The notes: a model not told the origin generated them from the sequence alone. Counted from the first letter of the stretch, positions 45,110 through 54,777 are shown. The stretch: DNA of 64,000 bases from Mycolicibacterium frederiksbergense (GCF_029893345.1 NZ_JARXVE010000002.1:434001-498000), one strand, 5' to 3'. A program made the numbers and translations.

Positions 45110-45769
45110 TCACCCGTCGATGATGGTCAGGTTGGCCATGCTGCGCAGTGAGGAAACATCTGTGACGTGTGATCCGGAGAGTTCGAGCATTCGTAGATGC
45201 GGCAAGCCGGCCAGTGGCGAGACGTCCGTGATCGAGGTCCCCTCGAGGTCGAGCCAGGTCAGGCCCGTCAGGCCCGCCAGCGCAGCCACGTCGACTACCT
45301 CGGTCTCCGCGAGTTTGAGGCAGGTGAGGCCGCTCAGGCCACCCAGGGGGTCGACGTCCCGGAGTGGCGTCCAGCGCAGGTCCAGAAACTCCAGTCCGGT
45401 CAGACCGGCAAGCGGGGACACATCACTGACTTCCGTTGCGCTGAGGTAGAGGTGGGTGAGACCGTTCAGGCCCGCCAACGGGGACACCTCCCGCACCGGC
45501 GACCAACGCAGGTCGAGCCTCTGCAACGCGGTCAGCGTCGACAGCGGGCGAAGATCGATCACTACCTCCCCATGCAATCGCAGTTCGGTCAGGTTCGACA
45601 GTTCGGACAACGGGGCCAAGTCCGCCACGGGCAGCTGATCAAGCTCGAGGAACGCAGTCCGGGCGATGGCTTCAGCATCCAGAGGTGTCGAGATCGGACG
45701 GCCCAGCTGCGCGTTCACCGCAGCAACCACGCCAGCCGCCCCGCGACGCACGCTACGTCTCGGGCTCAT
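45110..45769 (-). CDS. Leucine-rich repeat protein (internalin-like repeats)
   Basis: 219 residues. After ~50 residues there are about seven LRRs of 22 residues with the pattern LxxLxxLxLxxTxVxDVSPLAGL, e.g. LTHLYLSATEVSDVSPLAGL and LTWLDLEGTSITDVSPLAGL. There is no signal peptide, membrane segment or anchor, so the protein is probably cytoplasmic and binds a partner. Its ATG overlaps the TGA of the upstream barstar-like frame (ATGA). LRR proteins are uncommon in mycobacteria, suggesting transfer. Confidence 0.88.
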   Translation of the reverse strand: MSPRRSVRRGAAGVVAAVNAQLGRPISTPLDAEAIARTAFLELDQLPVADLAPLSELSNLTELRLHGEVVIDLRPLSTLTALQRLDLRWSPVREVSPLAGLNGLTHLYLSATEVSDVSPLAGLTGLEFLDLRWTPLRDVDPLGGLSGLTCLKLAETEVVDVAALAGLTGLTWLDLEGTSITDVSPLAGLPHLRMLELSGSHVTDVSSLRSMANLTIIDG

Positions 45770-46415
45770 CGGTCCGATCCTTCGCCTGTTCGGGACACGG
45801 TCCGGCGGGTCACGACACCCTGGTCTGCGGCGGCGATGACCTCCGTGCGGAACTCATAGAAAACGCCATCACGGATCGACTGGAGCTGTTCGGTGTTGAT
45901 GAGTTCGATGGTGCGCTCGCCAGGCCAGCCCGGGCCACCCCCAGAAGCGCGTCCCTGAGCGTGTCAAGATCGCGGCCGAAGACGCTCGCGCCGTCCAGGT
46001 TCGCGCTCTCAAGATAGAGGCGCCAGAACGCCGCCTCGTCTGCAACCCGAGCACAATCGATCACCACCGCCTCGTCAGCGGCGCCCTGTCCCCAACCGGT
46101 GATGCTGCTCAGGACACTGTCGACTTCTGCCTCAGGATCGAAGTCCGGATCAATGGCCATGGTCCACCACGGGTTCCCCAACACGGCGGCACCGATGACC
46201 GCCCCGCCCGCGGACTTCCGTGACGCGTTGACACGGAACTGCACCGACTGACGGCTGCTGAACCGCGACTTCTGAAACTTAAGACGCTCGGTAACACCGC
46301 TGCATGCACGCCGGTAACGACCACCGGATCCAACCCAACCCTGACCTCGCAGCGTAGGCGAGATGAATTGCTTGATCATCTCGTCGTACCGAGACTGCGC
46401 CGTCAGCTGAGCCAT
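45766..46415 (-). pseudogene. DUF4304-like + barstar-like protein, frameshifted at a poly-G run
   Basis: N-terminal ~100 residues (EMIKQFISPTLRGQGWVG, then LKFQKSRFSSRQSVQFRVN) resemble DUF4304. The next part, VIDCARVADEAAFWRLYLES then GRDLDTLRDALLG, resembles barstar, the barnase inhibitor. The open frame then goes off into low-complexity sequence. In the -1 frame, the expected barstar ending appears (GGGPGWPGERTIELINTEQL) and runs to a TGA overlapping the LRR ATG. One extra G in the GGGGG run (CCCCC at 45938-45942 on the plus strand) would restore one protein. Cause may be decay, phase-type variation or sequencing error. Confidence 0.7.
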
Positions 46416-46451
46416 CCCGCAATTATCACAGGCCACACACCACCCCCGTGG

Positions 46452-47098
46452 CTACCGCAACCAGGCGAGGATCGCGGCGAGGACGACGGCGCCGCGATAG
46501 ATGACGGCGTGCCGGTCGTATCGGGTGGCGAGACCGCGCCATTCCTTCATCAGGTTGAACGCGCACTCGACGGTGTGTCGCCGTTTGTACAGGTCCCGGT
46601 CATATCGGACTGGGCAGCCGCCGGCGGTGCCGCGGCGGCGCCGGTTGGCTTGTTGGTCGCGTTTCTCTGGGATGACGGCTTGGATGTGGCGGCGGCGCAG
46701 GTCAGTGCGGATCGCCCGGGACGAGTACGCCCGGTCCGCCGGCACCGCGACCGGCCTGGTCCGCGGCCGGCCGGTGTCTGGTCGCACCACCCGGACGTGA
46801 TCCATCAGTGGGAGGAACATGGGCGAGTCGCCGCCCTGCCCGGGTCCGACGATGATCGCGAGGGACGGCGTCGCCCGTCGACGGCATGGTGGATCTTCGT
46901 GGACAGCCCGCCACGGGACCGTCCGACGGCGTGATCTGGCGGTTCGGTGCGGGGATTCTTGTGATTCGACAGGTCCCCCTGTGACCCTGCCGAGTCGGGT
47001 TGCGTGCTGGTGCGCGCGGACGATCGTGGAGTCCACGCTGACCACCCAGTCAATGTCACCGGCCGCGTCCGCGACGGTGAGCAGGGTTGGGAGACATT
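46452..47098 (-). mobile_element. Remnant of an IS5-type transposase
   Basis: C-terminal part of a DDE transposase: SVDSTIVRAHQHAT (first Asp), GPGQGGDSPMFLPLMDHVRV, PADRAYSSRAIRTDLRRR (second Asp), IPEKRDQQANRRRRG, and AFNLMKEWRGLATRYDRHA (Glu region lost or altered, ends AAILAWLR). The middle, GRSRGGLSTKIHHAVDG, is in a different frame, so at least two compensating frameshifts are present. The N-terminal half is missing; the remnant begins within a few bases of the TPM gene stop. It cannot transpose by itself. Confidence 0.85.
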
Positions 47099-47100
47099 CC

Positions 47101-49119
47101 CTAGAACCGGCCGCCGCCACCGCCGTAGCTGCGGCCGGACGAGTGCGACGACCCGCCGTACGACGTGGGGCGGCCCATGCTGCGGCCGCCGCCGTACCCG
47201 CCGCCGAATCCACCACCGAAGCCGCCGCCACCGCCGCGCAGGATGTTGCCGATGAGGATGCCGCCGAGCATGGCGCCCATATCGGAGCCACCGCCCGAGC
47301 CGTACTGCGTGGTGTAGGACCGTTGCGCGGCCCGCACGTCATCGTTGGCCAGGGCCTGCGCCTGGGCGGCCAGCGTTGAGGCCCCGTTGGCGTGCGCCAC
47401 GGCCTCATTCGGATTCTCGGCCCTCTTGGCTTCGGCCGCCTGCAGCTGCCGTTGCGCTTCGGCCAGTCGGGTGCGGGCTTCCGGTCCGATGCTGCCGCGC
47501 CGGGTCTCGATGAAATCCGATACCGTCCTGATCCGCGATTGCGCGGTGAACAGTGCCTGCTCCAGCGCCCGGGCCAGCCGCTCGGCGGCCTCCTGTTGTT
47601 CGTGCACACCCGCCAGCAGCTGGTCGAGTTCGGCGTCGGCCTTGGTCAGCCGGGTGAACGTGCCCAGCGGATCGGCCTTGCCGTTGGCCGTCGCGTCGTC
47701 GGCTGCCTTGGCCGCGGCGTCACGGGCCGTCTTCAGCTGCTCGGCCTGCGGTGTGCCGGACTGCCCGAGCAGTGCGTTCGCCTGGTCGATGCCGGCCTGG
47801 ATGTCGGTGATGGCCGCGGGCAGCCCGGCCAGGGCCTGGTTGATGTCGGAGGCCGCGCTGTCCACGGCGTCGAGCAGGGTCCGGGTCTGATCGAGTGCGG
47901 ACTCCGCCGCACGCACCGCGTCCACCAGATTCGTCTGATCGGTGGCCGGCCGGGATACCAGGTTGCGGGCCGTGGTGATGCTGCGGTCGGCGAACGTCAA
48001 CCGCTCGTTGGCGGTGTCCACATTGGCCGCCACCGAGCTCAACGCCGTCGCGTCGAACTGGGTGTGCAGGTCGGCCAGGGTCCGGCGCGCCGGCTCGATG
48101 CGGGCGGTCAGGTCGACCACCTGCTGGGTCATGCTGTCCAACCGGGCCGGGGCATTGATCACCAGATCGCGCAGCTGCTCGAAGGCATGGCTCTGGGCCT
48201 CCAGTTCACGGTCGGCCCGGGCCGCCGACACCACCACCCGGGTCAACATCTCGCGCTGCTGCAGGGGCGTCTCCGGCACATCGTCGTCGAGGATCTGGCG
48301 CACATTGAAGGCTTGGGCCAGGGCGGTTTTCGCATTCGCCACGGCCTGGCTGAACAGTTCGGTGCGCTTGGCCCCGAATTCCTCGACAGCCAACTCCAGC
48401 TCAGCCTCGCTGGTGCGTACCGCATTGTCCACGTCGACCACGATGGAGCGCGACAGCTCGTCGAGAGCGTCGAGCGGCACCGCGGCCAGCGCGCTGGCGT
48501 CGGTCGGGTCGACTCGTTTGGCGGCCTCGAATTCGGCCTTGCGCCGCTTGGCCCGGCGCCGGCGCGACCACCACCACAGCACCCCGGCCAGCACCAACAG
48601 CACGCCGAGGGCGATCAGCAAGGCAGGCCACGAGATACCGGGCCCGGCGTGGGATTCGGGTTCGGAGTTCAGCCCGTTGGCCGCCGCGATCGCCCCGCCC
48701 GCCCAGTCGTCACGACGCAGGGCGGGAGTGATGCTGTTGCGCCGGATGTCGTCGGCGCGGGCCGCGGTGGTGATGGCGGAAGGCACCTGGAACGCGACCG
48801 CCCGATCCACGGTGGCGACCGCCAGCAGCGCATCGTCGTCACCGAAATCGCTCAGTCGCATGGTGTTCTGCGCCCAGTCGACGGGGTTCTGCCGGGCAAA
48901 GTCTTCGACGAAGATCACCCACAGCTTGATGTGGCGATCGTCGTAGAGCTTGTCGATGGCGCGCTGCACGTTGGTGCGCTGGGCAGCCGAGAGCACTCCG
49001 GCGTCGTCGATGAGTTGGGTGGCCAACCGCATCGGCGGTTCGGCGGCGGCGCCTGGAGCAACCAGCAGTCCGGCCATCAGGATCGCGAGCAGCATGGGCA
49101 GCACACGGGCGATACGCAT
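47101..49119 (-). CDS. TPM-domain membrane protein (Rv2345-like)
   Basis: 672 residues from ATG 49119. A signal peptide (MRIARVLPMLLAILMAGLLV, site AAAEP) is followed by a TPM phosphatase-like domain (residues ~30-165), a membrane segment (ALLIALGVLLVLAGVLWWW near 180), a basic stretch, then a long coiled-coil region rich in Ala, Asp and Leu (~260-590), and a Gly/Ser-rich tail ending YGGGGGRF. Signal/anchor layout puts the TPM domain outside and the coiled coil in the cytoplasm. Role in the envelope is unknown. Confidence 0.88.
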   Translation of the reverse strand: MRIARVLPMLLAILMAGLLVAPGAAAEPPMRLATQLIDDAGVLSAAQRTNVQRAIDKLYDDRHIKLWVIFVEDFARQNPVDWAQNTMRLSDFGDDDALLAVATVDRAVAFQVPSAITTAARADDIRRNSITPALRRDDWAGGAIAAANGLNSEPESHAGPGISWPALLIALGVLLVLAGVLWWWSRRRRAKRRKAEFEAAKRVDPTDASALAAVPLDALDELSRSIVVDVDNAVRTSEAELELAVEEFGAKRTELFSQAVANAKTALAQAFNVRQILDDDVPETPLQQREMLTRVVVSAARADRELEAQSHAFEQLRDLVINAPARLDSMTQQVVDLTARIEPARRTLADLHTQFDATALSSVAANVDTANERLTFADRSITTARNLVSRPATDQTNLVDAVRAAESALDQTRTLLDAVDSAASDINQALAGLPAAITDIQAGIDQANALLGQSGTPQAEQLKTARDAAAKAADDATANGKADPLGTFTRLTKADAELDQLLAGVHEQQEAAERLARALEQALFTAQSRIRTVSDFIETRRGSIGPEARTRLAEAQRQLQAAEAKRAENPNEAVAHANGASTLAAQAQALANDDVRAAQRSYTTQYGSGGGSDMGAMLGGILIGNILRGGGGGFGGGFGGGYGGGRSMGRPTSYGGSSHSSGRSYGGGGGRF

Positions 49120-49178
49120 GACGGCCAATCTAATGTGCTGCGCGGTCGGCGCGGCGTGTCCTGGCAGACTATGCGTCG

Positions 49179-50453
49179 GTGAACGCGGATAAGCAGTCCT
49201 GCTATGACGACTTCGACCGGCAACGTCTGGTGGTCGAAGCGCCCAAGGGTGCTGTGCTGCCCGGCACCGCCACCGAGCACCGCACCGACTTCGCCCGGGA
49301 TCGGGCCCGGGTGCTGCACAGCGCCGCGCTGCGACGGCTGGCCGACAAGACCCAGGTGGTCGGCCCACGGCACGGCGACACACCGCGCACCCGGCTCACG
49401 CATTCACTCGAGGTGGCCCAGATCGGCCGGGGTATGGCGATCGGGTTGGGCTGCGATCCCGATCTGGTGGACCTGGCCGGGCTGGCCCACGACATCGGGC
49501 ACCCGCCCTACGGACACAACGGCGAGCGGGCGCTCGACGAGATCGCCAAGCCATTCGGCGGGTTCGAGGGCAATGCCCAGAATTTCCGGATCCTCACCCG
49601 GCTGGAGCCCAAAGTTCTTGACAGCGAGGGTCGTTCGGCCGGGCTCAACCTGACCAGGGCCGCGTTGGACGCGGTCGCGAAGTATCCGTGGCCGAGTTTC
49701 GGCACCCGCAAGAAGTACGGCTTCTACGACGACGACGCCGAGGCCGCCGCCTGGATGCGGGCCGGCGCGCCGGATGAGCGGGCGTGCCTGGAAGCCCAGG
49801 TGATGGACTGGGCCGACGACGTCGCCTACTCGGTGCACGATGTCGAGGACGGCATCATCTCCGGGCGCATCGACCTGCGGGTGCTCGGCGATTCCGACGC
49901 CGCAGCCTCACTGGCCGAGCTCGGCGCCAGGTCGTTTCCCAGCGTCGGCCACGACGATCTGCTGGCCGCCGCCGAGCGGCTGTCGCAGATACCGGTGGTG
50001 GCCTCGGTGGGCAAGTACGACGGCACGCTGGGCGCCTCGGTCGCGCTCAAGACGATGACCAGTGAACTCGTCGGACGGTTTGCCAACGCCGCGATCACTC
50101 AGACCCGGGCAGTCGCCGGCGCCGGGCCGCTCCGTCGTTTTGATGCCGAGCTCGCGGTGCCGCCGCTGGTGCGCGCCGAAGTGGTGCTGCTCAAGATGCT
50201 GGCGTTGCAGTTCATCATGTCCGACCACCGGCACCTGCAGATCCAGGCCGACCAGCGCACGCTGGTCCACGAGGTCGCGCTGGCGTTGTGGGCGCAGGCC
50301 CCGGGCAGCCTCGACCCGCAGTTCGCGCCCGAGTTCGACCTCGCTGCCGACGACGGCGCCCGGTTGCGCGTGGTGGTCGATCAGATCGCGTCGTACACCG
50401 AGAGCCGGTTGGAACGAGTGCACGAGGCGCGCTCGCCGCGGCCGTTGGGCTGA
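49179..50453 (+). CDS. dgt: Deoxyguanosinetriphosphate triphosphohydrolase (HD domain)
   Basis: Hydrolyses dNTPs to nucleoside plus triphosphate, regulating the dNTP pool. 424 residues, GTG start. Metal-site HD motifs: H in [10 protein letters not shown] in [20 protein letters not shown] and D in [17 protein letters not shown]. Divergent from the TPM gene and upstream of dnaG, as in M. tuberculosis (Rv2344c). It lacks the insertion that makes E. coli Dgt hexameric, as typical for the shorter class. Confidence 0.93.
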   Translation: MNADKQSCYDDFDRQRLVVEAPKGAVLPGTATEHRTDFARDRARVLHSAALRRLADKTQVVGPRHGDTPRTRLTHSLEVAQIGRGMAIGLGCDPDLVDLAGLAHDIGHPPYGHNGERALDEIAKPFGGFEGNAQNFRILTRLEPKVLDSEGRSAGLNLTRAALDAVAKYPWPSFGTRKKYGFYDDDAEAAAWMRAGAPDERACLEAQVMDWADDVAYSVHDVEDGIISGRIDLRVLGDSDAAASLAELGARSFPSVGHDDLLAAAERLSQIPVVASVGKYDGTLGASVALKTMTSELVGRFANAAITQTRAVAGAGPLRRFDAELAVPPLVRAEVVLLKMLALQFIMSDHRHLQIQADQRTLVHEVALALWAQAPGSLDPQFAPEFDLAADDGARLRVVVDQIASYTESRLERVHEARSPRPLG

Positions 50454-50490
50454 GGCTTTCCCGGGCTGTCGCACCGATCGGGCTGATGGC

Positions 50491-51351
50491 CTAGCTGCCA
50501 GGCGCGCGAAGCCGGCTCAAGACGACATCCGCGCGTGCCCACAGCAGCGCACCACCCACCCCCGTGATGACAGTGCGCGTTGCCCCGCGGATCCGCCCGG
50601 CCAGGGTGGCGCCGAGATCAGGGGAGTGGACGGTGTCGTCGCTGCCGAAGATCAGGTGCACCTCGATACCCGGAGACATCAGGTGCTCAGGCCAGGGCGA
50701 TGTGGCCAGCACGGTGTCCCGTGCGTATCCGGCCGCCCCCTGGACGAAACCGTCGGCGAGGGCGGCACGCAACATCGCACGGAAACCGGGCCGGTCATAG
50801 ACCACGCCGTCGGAGGGCGGATAGTCCGTCATGATCATGTCGAACAGGGTGGTTGCGTTGTATCCGGACAGGTCCTGCATCGCGCCGTCCGGGTCGGCGG
50901 CAATCGCCGTCACGAATTCACGGTGCGCCACCGGCAATTTCGCCGCAACCGGGGGATAGCCGACATCGTCGATCGGGGAAGCCAATACGAGCCGCGACGC
51001 TCGCCCAGTTGCAGCCAGGGCCAATCCGAACGGTGCTCCCTGCGAATTGGCGACCACAGGAACCGGGCGGCCGACGACGGCGTCGATCACACTGGCGAAA
51101 TCGGCGGCGACCGTGTCAAAGGTCTTGTTCGGGTCAGAGTCGGATGAACCCAGCCCGGGGCGGTCGACGGAGATCAGACGAACCCCGTAGTCGTCGAGCT
51201 GGTCGTGGCCGAACGCCATCCGCCGGCCGCAGCCCGCGCCGGCGATGAACAACGCAGGCGTGCCGGAGTCGGGCCCGTAGGCCGCGAACGCCACGCGGCG
51301 CCCGTCGTGTTCGACCGACCCTTCGGCCATCCGCGTCGAGGCATCGCTCAT
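50491..51351 (-). CDS. Alpha/beta hydrolase
   Basis: 286 residues from ATG 51351. Ser nucleophile in VANSQGAPFGLA (GNSQG-like elbow), RPGLGSSD before it, acid probably Asp in IFGSDDTVHS; the expected base is a His in the last 40 residues, but the tail GVGGALLWARADVVLSRL lacks it at the usual place, so the triad is incomplete or atypical. Located between dgt and dnaG on the opposite strand. Substrate unknown. Confidence 0.78.
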   Translation of the reverse strand: MSDASTRMAEGSVEHDGRRVAFAAYGPDSGTPALFIAGAGCGRRMAFGHDQLDDYGVRLISVDRPGLGSSDSDPNKTFDTVAADFASVIDAVVGRPVPVVANSQGAPFGLALAATGRASRLVLASPIDDVGYPPVAAKLPVAHREFVTAIAADPDGAMQDLSGYNATTLFDMIMTDYPPSDGVVYDRPGFRAMLRAALADGFVQGAAGYARDTVLATSPWPEHLMSPGIEVHLIFGSDDTVHSPDLGATLAGRIRGATRTVITGVGGALLWARADVVLSRLRAPGS

Positions 51352-51456
51352 GCGGCTTTGTCGATCCCGTCCAAGGCGGCCCTCATCTGTTCCCCGCGTT
51401 TCCCCAGCCGGGCAAAGCTGCGCAACCCGGCTTTTGGACCCGCATAGACTATCCCG

Positions 51457-53391
51457 GTGGCCGGTGCGGCGAGCGGGAGCGATGCGAGTCGGGGTCGGGG
51501 CAGGATCCCCGATCGCGATATCGCCGCCATCCGCGAAAAGATCCGCATCGAGGATGTGGTCGGCGACTACGTCCAGCTGAGGCGGGCCGGGGCCGACTCG
51601 ATGAAGGGTCTGTGTCCGTTCCACGACGAGAAGTCGCCGTCGTTCCACGTCCGGCCCAACCACGGTCACTTCCACTGCTTCGGATGCGGCGAGGGCGGCG
51701 ACGTCTACGCGTTCATCCAGAAGATCGAGCACGTCAGCTTCGTCGAGGCGGTCGAGCTGCTGGCCGACCGGGTCGGTTACACCGTCACCTACACCGGCGC
51801 GGCGGCGACCAACGTCCAGCGGGACCGGGGCAGCCGCAGCCGGTTGCTGGCCGCCAACGCCGCCGCTCAGGAGTTCTACGCCGAGGCGCTGGCTTCGGAT
51901 GAAGCGGCGGAGGCCCGCAAATACCTGACCGAGCGCAACTTCGATGCCGCAACCGCCGCCTTATTCGGCTGTGGCTTCGCCCCCTCGGGTTGGGACAAGC
52001 TGACGAAACACCTGCTGCGCAAGGGTTTTGAGTTCAAAGAGCTGGAGGCTGCCGGGCTGAGCCGAGAAGGCAAGCGAGGGCCGATGGACCGGTTCCACCG
52101 CCGCCTGCTGTGGCCGATCCGGGTGTCCTCAGGTGAGACCATCGGATTCGGCGCACGCCGGTTGTTCGATGACGACCAGAACCAGGCCAAGTACGTCAAC
52201 ACTCCAGAGACCGTGCTGTACAAGAAGTCTCAGGTGTTGTTCGGGCTGGATCGGGCCAAACGCGATATCGCCAAGGGGCATCAGGCCGTTGTCGTCGAGG
52301 GCTACACCGATGTGATGGCCATGCACCAGGCCGGGGTGACCACCGCGGTGGCCTCGTGCGGTACTGCGTTCGGTGAGCAGCACCTGTCGATGCTGCGCCG
52401 ACTGATGATGGACGACAACTTCTTCCGCGGCGAGCTGATCTACGTGTTCGACGGTGACGCGGCCGGCCGGGCCGCCGCGGTCAAGGCGTTCGAGGGGGAG
52501 CAGAACCTGTCCGGGCAGTCGTTCGTGGCGGTGGCTGCCGACGGCATGGACCCGTGCGATCTGCGGCTGCGCTCCGGTGACAGTGCGTTGCGCGATCTGG
52601 TTGCACGGCGAACCCCGTTGTTCGAGTTCGTGATTCGTAGTGCACTGGCCGAACATGACCTGGACAGCGCCGAGGGCCGGGTGGCCGCATTGCGTCGCTG
52701 CGTGCCGATGCTGGCCCGGATCAAGGACCCGACGCTGCGTGACGAATATGCGCGCCAGCTGGCCGGTTGGGTCGGCTGGGACAACGTCGCCCAGGTGATC
52801 GGACGGGTCCGGGAGGAAGCCAGCGGCGGCCGCAAGGACACCCGACGAAGCTCAGCGGGGCAGCAGGCCCGTCCTGCGGCGGCGCCGGTGCAGCGGCCCA
52901 ACCCGACCGATCCGACACTGTGGCCGCAGCGCGAGGCACTCAAGGCCGGGCTGCAGTACCCGGCGATGGCCGGGCCGGTCTTCGATTCGCTGACGGTGGA
53001 CAGTTTCACCCACCCGGGGTATGCCGCGGTGCGCTCGGCGATCGAGACCGCGGGCGGTACGGCCTCGGGCCAGTCCGGGGCCCAGTGGATCGAGGCCGTC
53101 CGTGAACAGGTCTCGTCCCCGGCCGCGGCCAACCTGATCAACGAACTGGGCGTGGAGGCGATCAACGTCGAGGACGATGAGCAGCTGCCGCGCTACATCA
53201 GCAGCGTGCTGGCCCGGTTGCAGGAAGTGTGGGTGGGCCGCCAGATCGCCGAGGTGAAGTCCAAGCTGCAGCGCATGTCGCCGGTGGAGCAGGGTGACGA
53301 ATATCACGCCCTGTTCGGCGACCTGGTGGCGATGGAGTCCTACCGGCGCAGCCTGCTCGAACAAGCCAGCGGCGACGACCTCACTGCGTGA
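51457..53391 (+). CDS. dnaG: DNA primase
   Basis: Makes RNA primers at the replication fork. 644 residues: CHC2 zinc finger near residues 52-80 (CPFHDEKSPSFHV, HFHCFGCG), TOPRIM domain with EGYTDVMAMHQAG and VFDGDAAGRAA, and a C-terminal DnaB-binding helical domain. GTG start; TAGACT at 51445-51450 lies six bases before it, so the mRNA is probably leaderless. Confidence 0.95.
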   Translation: MAGAASGSDASRGRGRIPDRDIAAIREKIRIEDVVGDYVQLRRAGADSMKGLCPFHDEKSPSFHVRPNHGHFHCFGCGEGGDVYAFIQKIEHVSFVEAVELLADRVGYTVTYTGAAATNVQRDRGSRSRLLAANAAAQEFYAEALASDEAAEARKYLTERNFDAATAALFGCGFAPSGWDKLTKHLLRKGFEFKELEAAGLSREGKRGPMDRFHRRLLWPIRVSSGETIGFGARRLFDDDQNQAKYVNTPETVLYKKSQVLFGLDRAKRDIAKGHQAVVVEGYTDVMAMHQAGVTTAVASCGTAFGEQHLSMLRRLMMDDNFFRGELIYVFDGDAAGRAAAVKAFEGEQNLSGQSFVAVAADGMDPCDLRLRSGDSALRDLVARRTPLFEFVIRSALAEHDLDSAEGRVAALRRCVPMLARIKDPTLRDEYARQLAGWVGWDNVAQVIGRVREEASGGRKDTRRSSAGQQARPAAAPVQRPNPTDPTLWPQREALKAGLQYPAMAGPVFDSLTVDSFTHPGYAAVRSAIETAGGTASGQSGAQWIEAVREQVSSPAAANLINELGVEAINVEDDEQLPRYISSVLARLQEVWVGRQIAEVKSKLQRMSPVEQGDEYHALFGDLVAMESYRRSLLEQASGDDLTA

Positions 53392-53452
53392 TTTCCCGCA
53401 TCACGATAAGGTGACGTAGGTCGGACATCTACGGGCGAAAGAGGCGATTCTG

Positions 53453-53773
53453 GTGACCAGCCTGGTGGCTACGTTCAACACGCGGACGCGGCGGTTCGTC
53501 GCAGTCGGCGCATTCACGCTGGTCGCGGGTGCCGCTGCGATCGCTCCGGCACTCATCTCGACGACTCATACCGGTGCCGACGTCACCGCCGCACCCGCCT
53601 GCCTGGCCTGGTTCGGCAACAAGGAGGACGGCAAGTGCCTGTCCTACTCCAACGGCGCGCCCATCGGGGCCGGCATCGGCCCGGTCGGAATCGGAGCGCC
53701 GGGAAGTGGCAGCCCCGGGCTGACCACCGGCCCGATGTTGCCGGGTACCTCGATCAACCGGGGTATCGGCTAG
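53453..53773 (+). CDS. Small exported mycobacterial protein, Gly/Pro-rich tail
   Basis: 106 residues, GTG start. The N-terminus has a twin-arginine-like or general signal (TRTRRFVAVGAFTLVAGAAAIAP). The mature part contains CLAWFGNKEDGKCLSYSNG with a cysteine pair 12 apart, then a Gly/Pro/Ile-rich tail. This exported family is, as I recall, confined to mycobacteria and relatives; function unknown. It overlaps the convergent gene by four bases. Confidence 0.72.
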   Translation: MTSLVATFNTRTRRFVAVGAFTLVAGAAAIAPALISTTHTGADVTAAPACLAWFGNKEDGKCLSYSNGAPIGAGIGPVGIGAPGSGSPGLTTGPMLPGTSINRGIG

Positions 53774-54039
53774 CTCTTCCAGTCACGTTTCGCCGAACCG
53801 TCGGTGCTCTCCTTGGTGGAGAACACCGACGTTTCTGCGTCTATGGGGGTCAAGGTGAGGAACTGGGGATCCGGTGACACCCGGTTGGCGATCTTGCGCC
53901 GCCCGGCGTCCAGAACCGCCTTGGTCGCGGGATTGGAGGTCACCGCTCGGTAGGTGCTGGCGATCTGCTCATAGCGGCGTCGGCCGGCCTTGGCGCCCAG
54001 CACGTAGCCGACGGCGATGACGGCGGCATAGCGGATCAC
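53770..54039 (-). CDS. Conserved membrane-anchored small protein (YtxH-like)
   Basis: 89 residues from a GTG at 54039 preceded by GGGAGG. N-terminal hydrophobic segment IRYAAVIAVGYVLGAKAG ending in basic GRRRYEQI, a pattern of YtxH-like proteins, then a short soluble tail. At the position and size of Rv2342 as I recall it, next to dnaG and tRNA-Asn. Function unknown. Confidence 0.72.
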   Translation of the reverse strand: MIRYAAVIAVGYVLGAKAGRRRYEQIASTYRAVTSNPATKAVLDAGRRKIANRVSPDPQFLTLTPIDAETSVFSTKESTDGSAKRDWKS

Positions 54040-54180
54040 AGCGTTCCTCCCAGACGACCGGTGTGTGCCCTCCATCCTGCCTCACCGCCCCGTCGACGCG
54101 CCCGTCTGGGAGCGCATTGGCGGCATCGGCGGTTCGTACGCTAGAGTCAACGCTCGGCGCGGAGCTTCCGCGGAAGATAG

Positions 54181-54253
54181 TCCCCTGTAGCTCAATTGGC
54201 AGAGCTCCCGACTGTTAATCGGGCGGTTGATGGTTCGAGTCCATCCGGGGGAG
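54181..54253 (+). tRNA. asnT: tRNA-Asn (GTT)
   Basis: Cloverleaf of 73 bases: acceptor TCCCCTG / CGGGGGA, D arm with GTAGCTCAATTGGCAGAGC, anticodon stem CCCGA / TCGGG with loop CTGTTAA (anticodon GTT at 54214-54216), T arm GATGG-TTCGAGT-CCATC and discriminator G. CCA is not encoded: CA follows the G. Location after dnaG matches other mycobacteria. Confidence 0.98.
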
Positions 54254-54456
54254 CAAGTTTTGAAGCCCCATCGGGGAGGCGGTCCTGACGGACGTCTCCC
54301 GGGGAATGTGCGAATTCGTCGGGTCTACCGACAAACCAATTGCTCCCGACCACACGCCTTTGCTGTGTGTCGGTTGGGCCGGCTCGAGGGGCGGGTGCCA
54401 GCTCGGGGAGTCAACGGCCCCGAGCTGGCCGGCTAGCGGCCCTGCAATCAGGGTTA

Positions 54457-54777
54457 TCAGCCCTGGGGCCGGACCTGCTGCTGCTGTTGACGGGCCGCCT
54501 GTGCCAGTGCCTCCACCAGCGGGTTGGCCGCCGCGGCGAGGGCATTGCGCTCCTCGTCGGTCAGTTGATAGAACGTCCACACGCCCCAAGCTGCCGGACG
54601 CACGTACACCGTCACCTGTTGCTTGTTGTTCTGCAGCACGGAGGGCACGGGTACGGCGCGGTCCAGGGTGGCCGCGCTGGCCATTTCCTCGGCAAGCTGC
54701 TGGACGTTGACTGATTCCTGCAATTGGTACAGCACGGCCTTGTTGGCGGGCCCTTCCATAGCGAGGAACCAAGCCAT
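54457..54777 (-). CDS. Hypothetical protein, 106 aa, Gln-rich C-terminus
   Basis: ATG at 54777 with AAAGGAG upstream; 106 residues starting MAWFLAMEGPANKAVLYQLQ. No signal or membrane segment. The core (VTVYVRPAAWGVWTFYQLTD) is followed by an Ala-rich helix and a Gln run (AARQQQQQVRPQG). I do not recognise the family. The preceding 203-base gap after the tRNA shows no clear gene. Confidence 0.65.
   Translation of the reverse strand: MAWFLAMEGPANKAVLYQLQESVNVQQLAEEMASAATLDRAVPVPSVLQNNKQQVTVYVRPAAWGVWTFYQLTDEERNALAAAANPLVEALAQAARQQQQQVRPQG

Noticed and set aside
46452..47609. Single 385-codon frame combining transposase and upstream sequence
   Set aside because: Only the part up to about 47098 is transposase; the rest is antisense to the Gly/Ser-rich end of the TPM gene.
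47392..49182. Long plus-strand open frame (596 codons) opposite the TPM gene
   Set aside because: Antisense shadow; the minus strand encodes signal peptide, TPM domain and coiled coil with family length.
54254..54456. Prophage or integrative element attachment at the tRNA-Asn 3' end
   Set aside because: No integrase and no duplicated tRNA 3' end is visible; downstream genes look ordinary.
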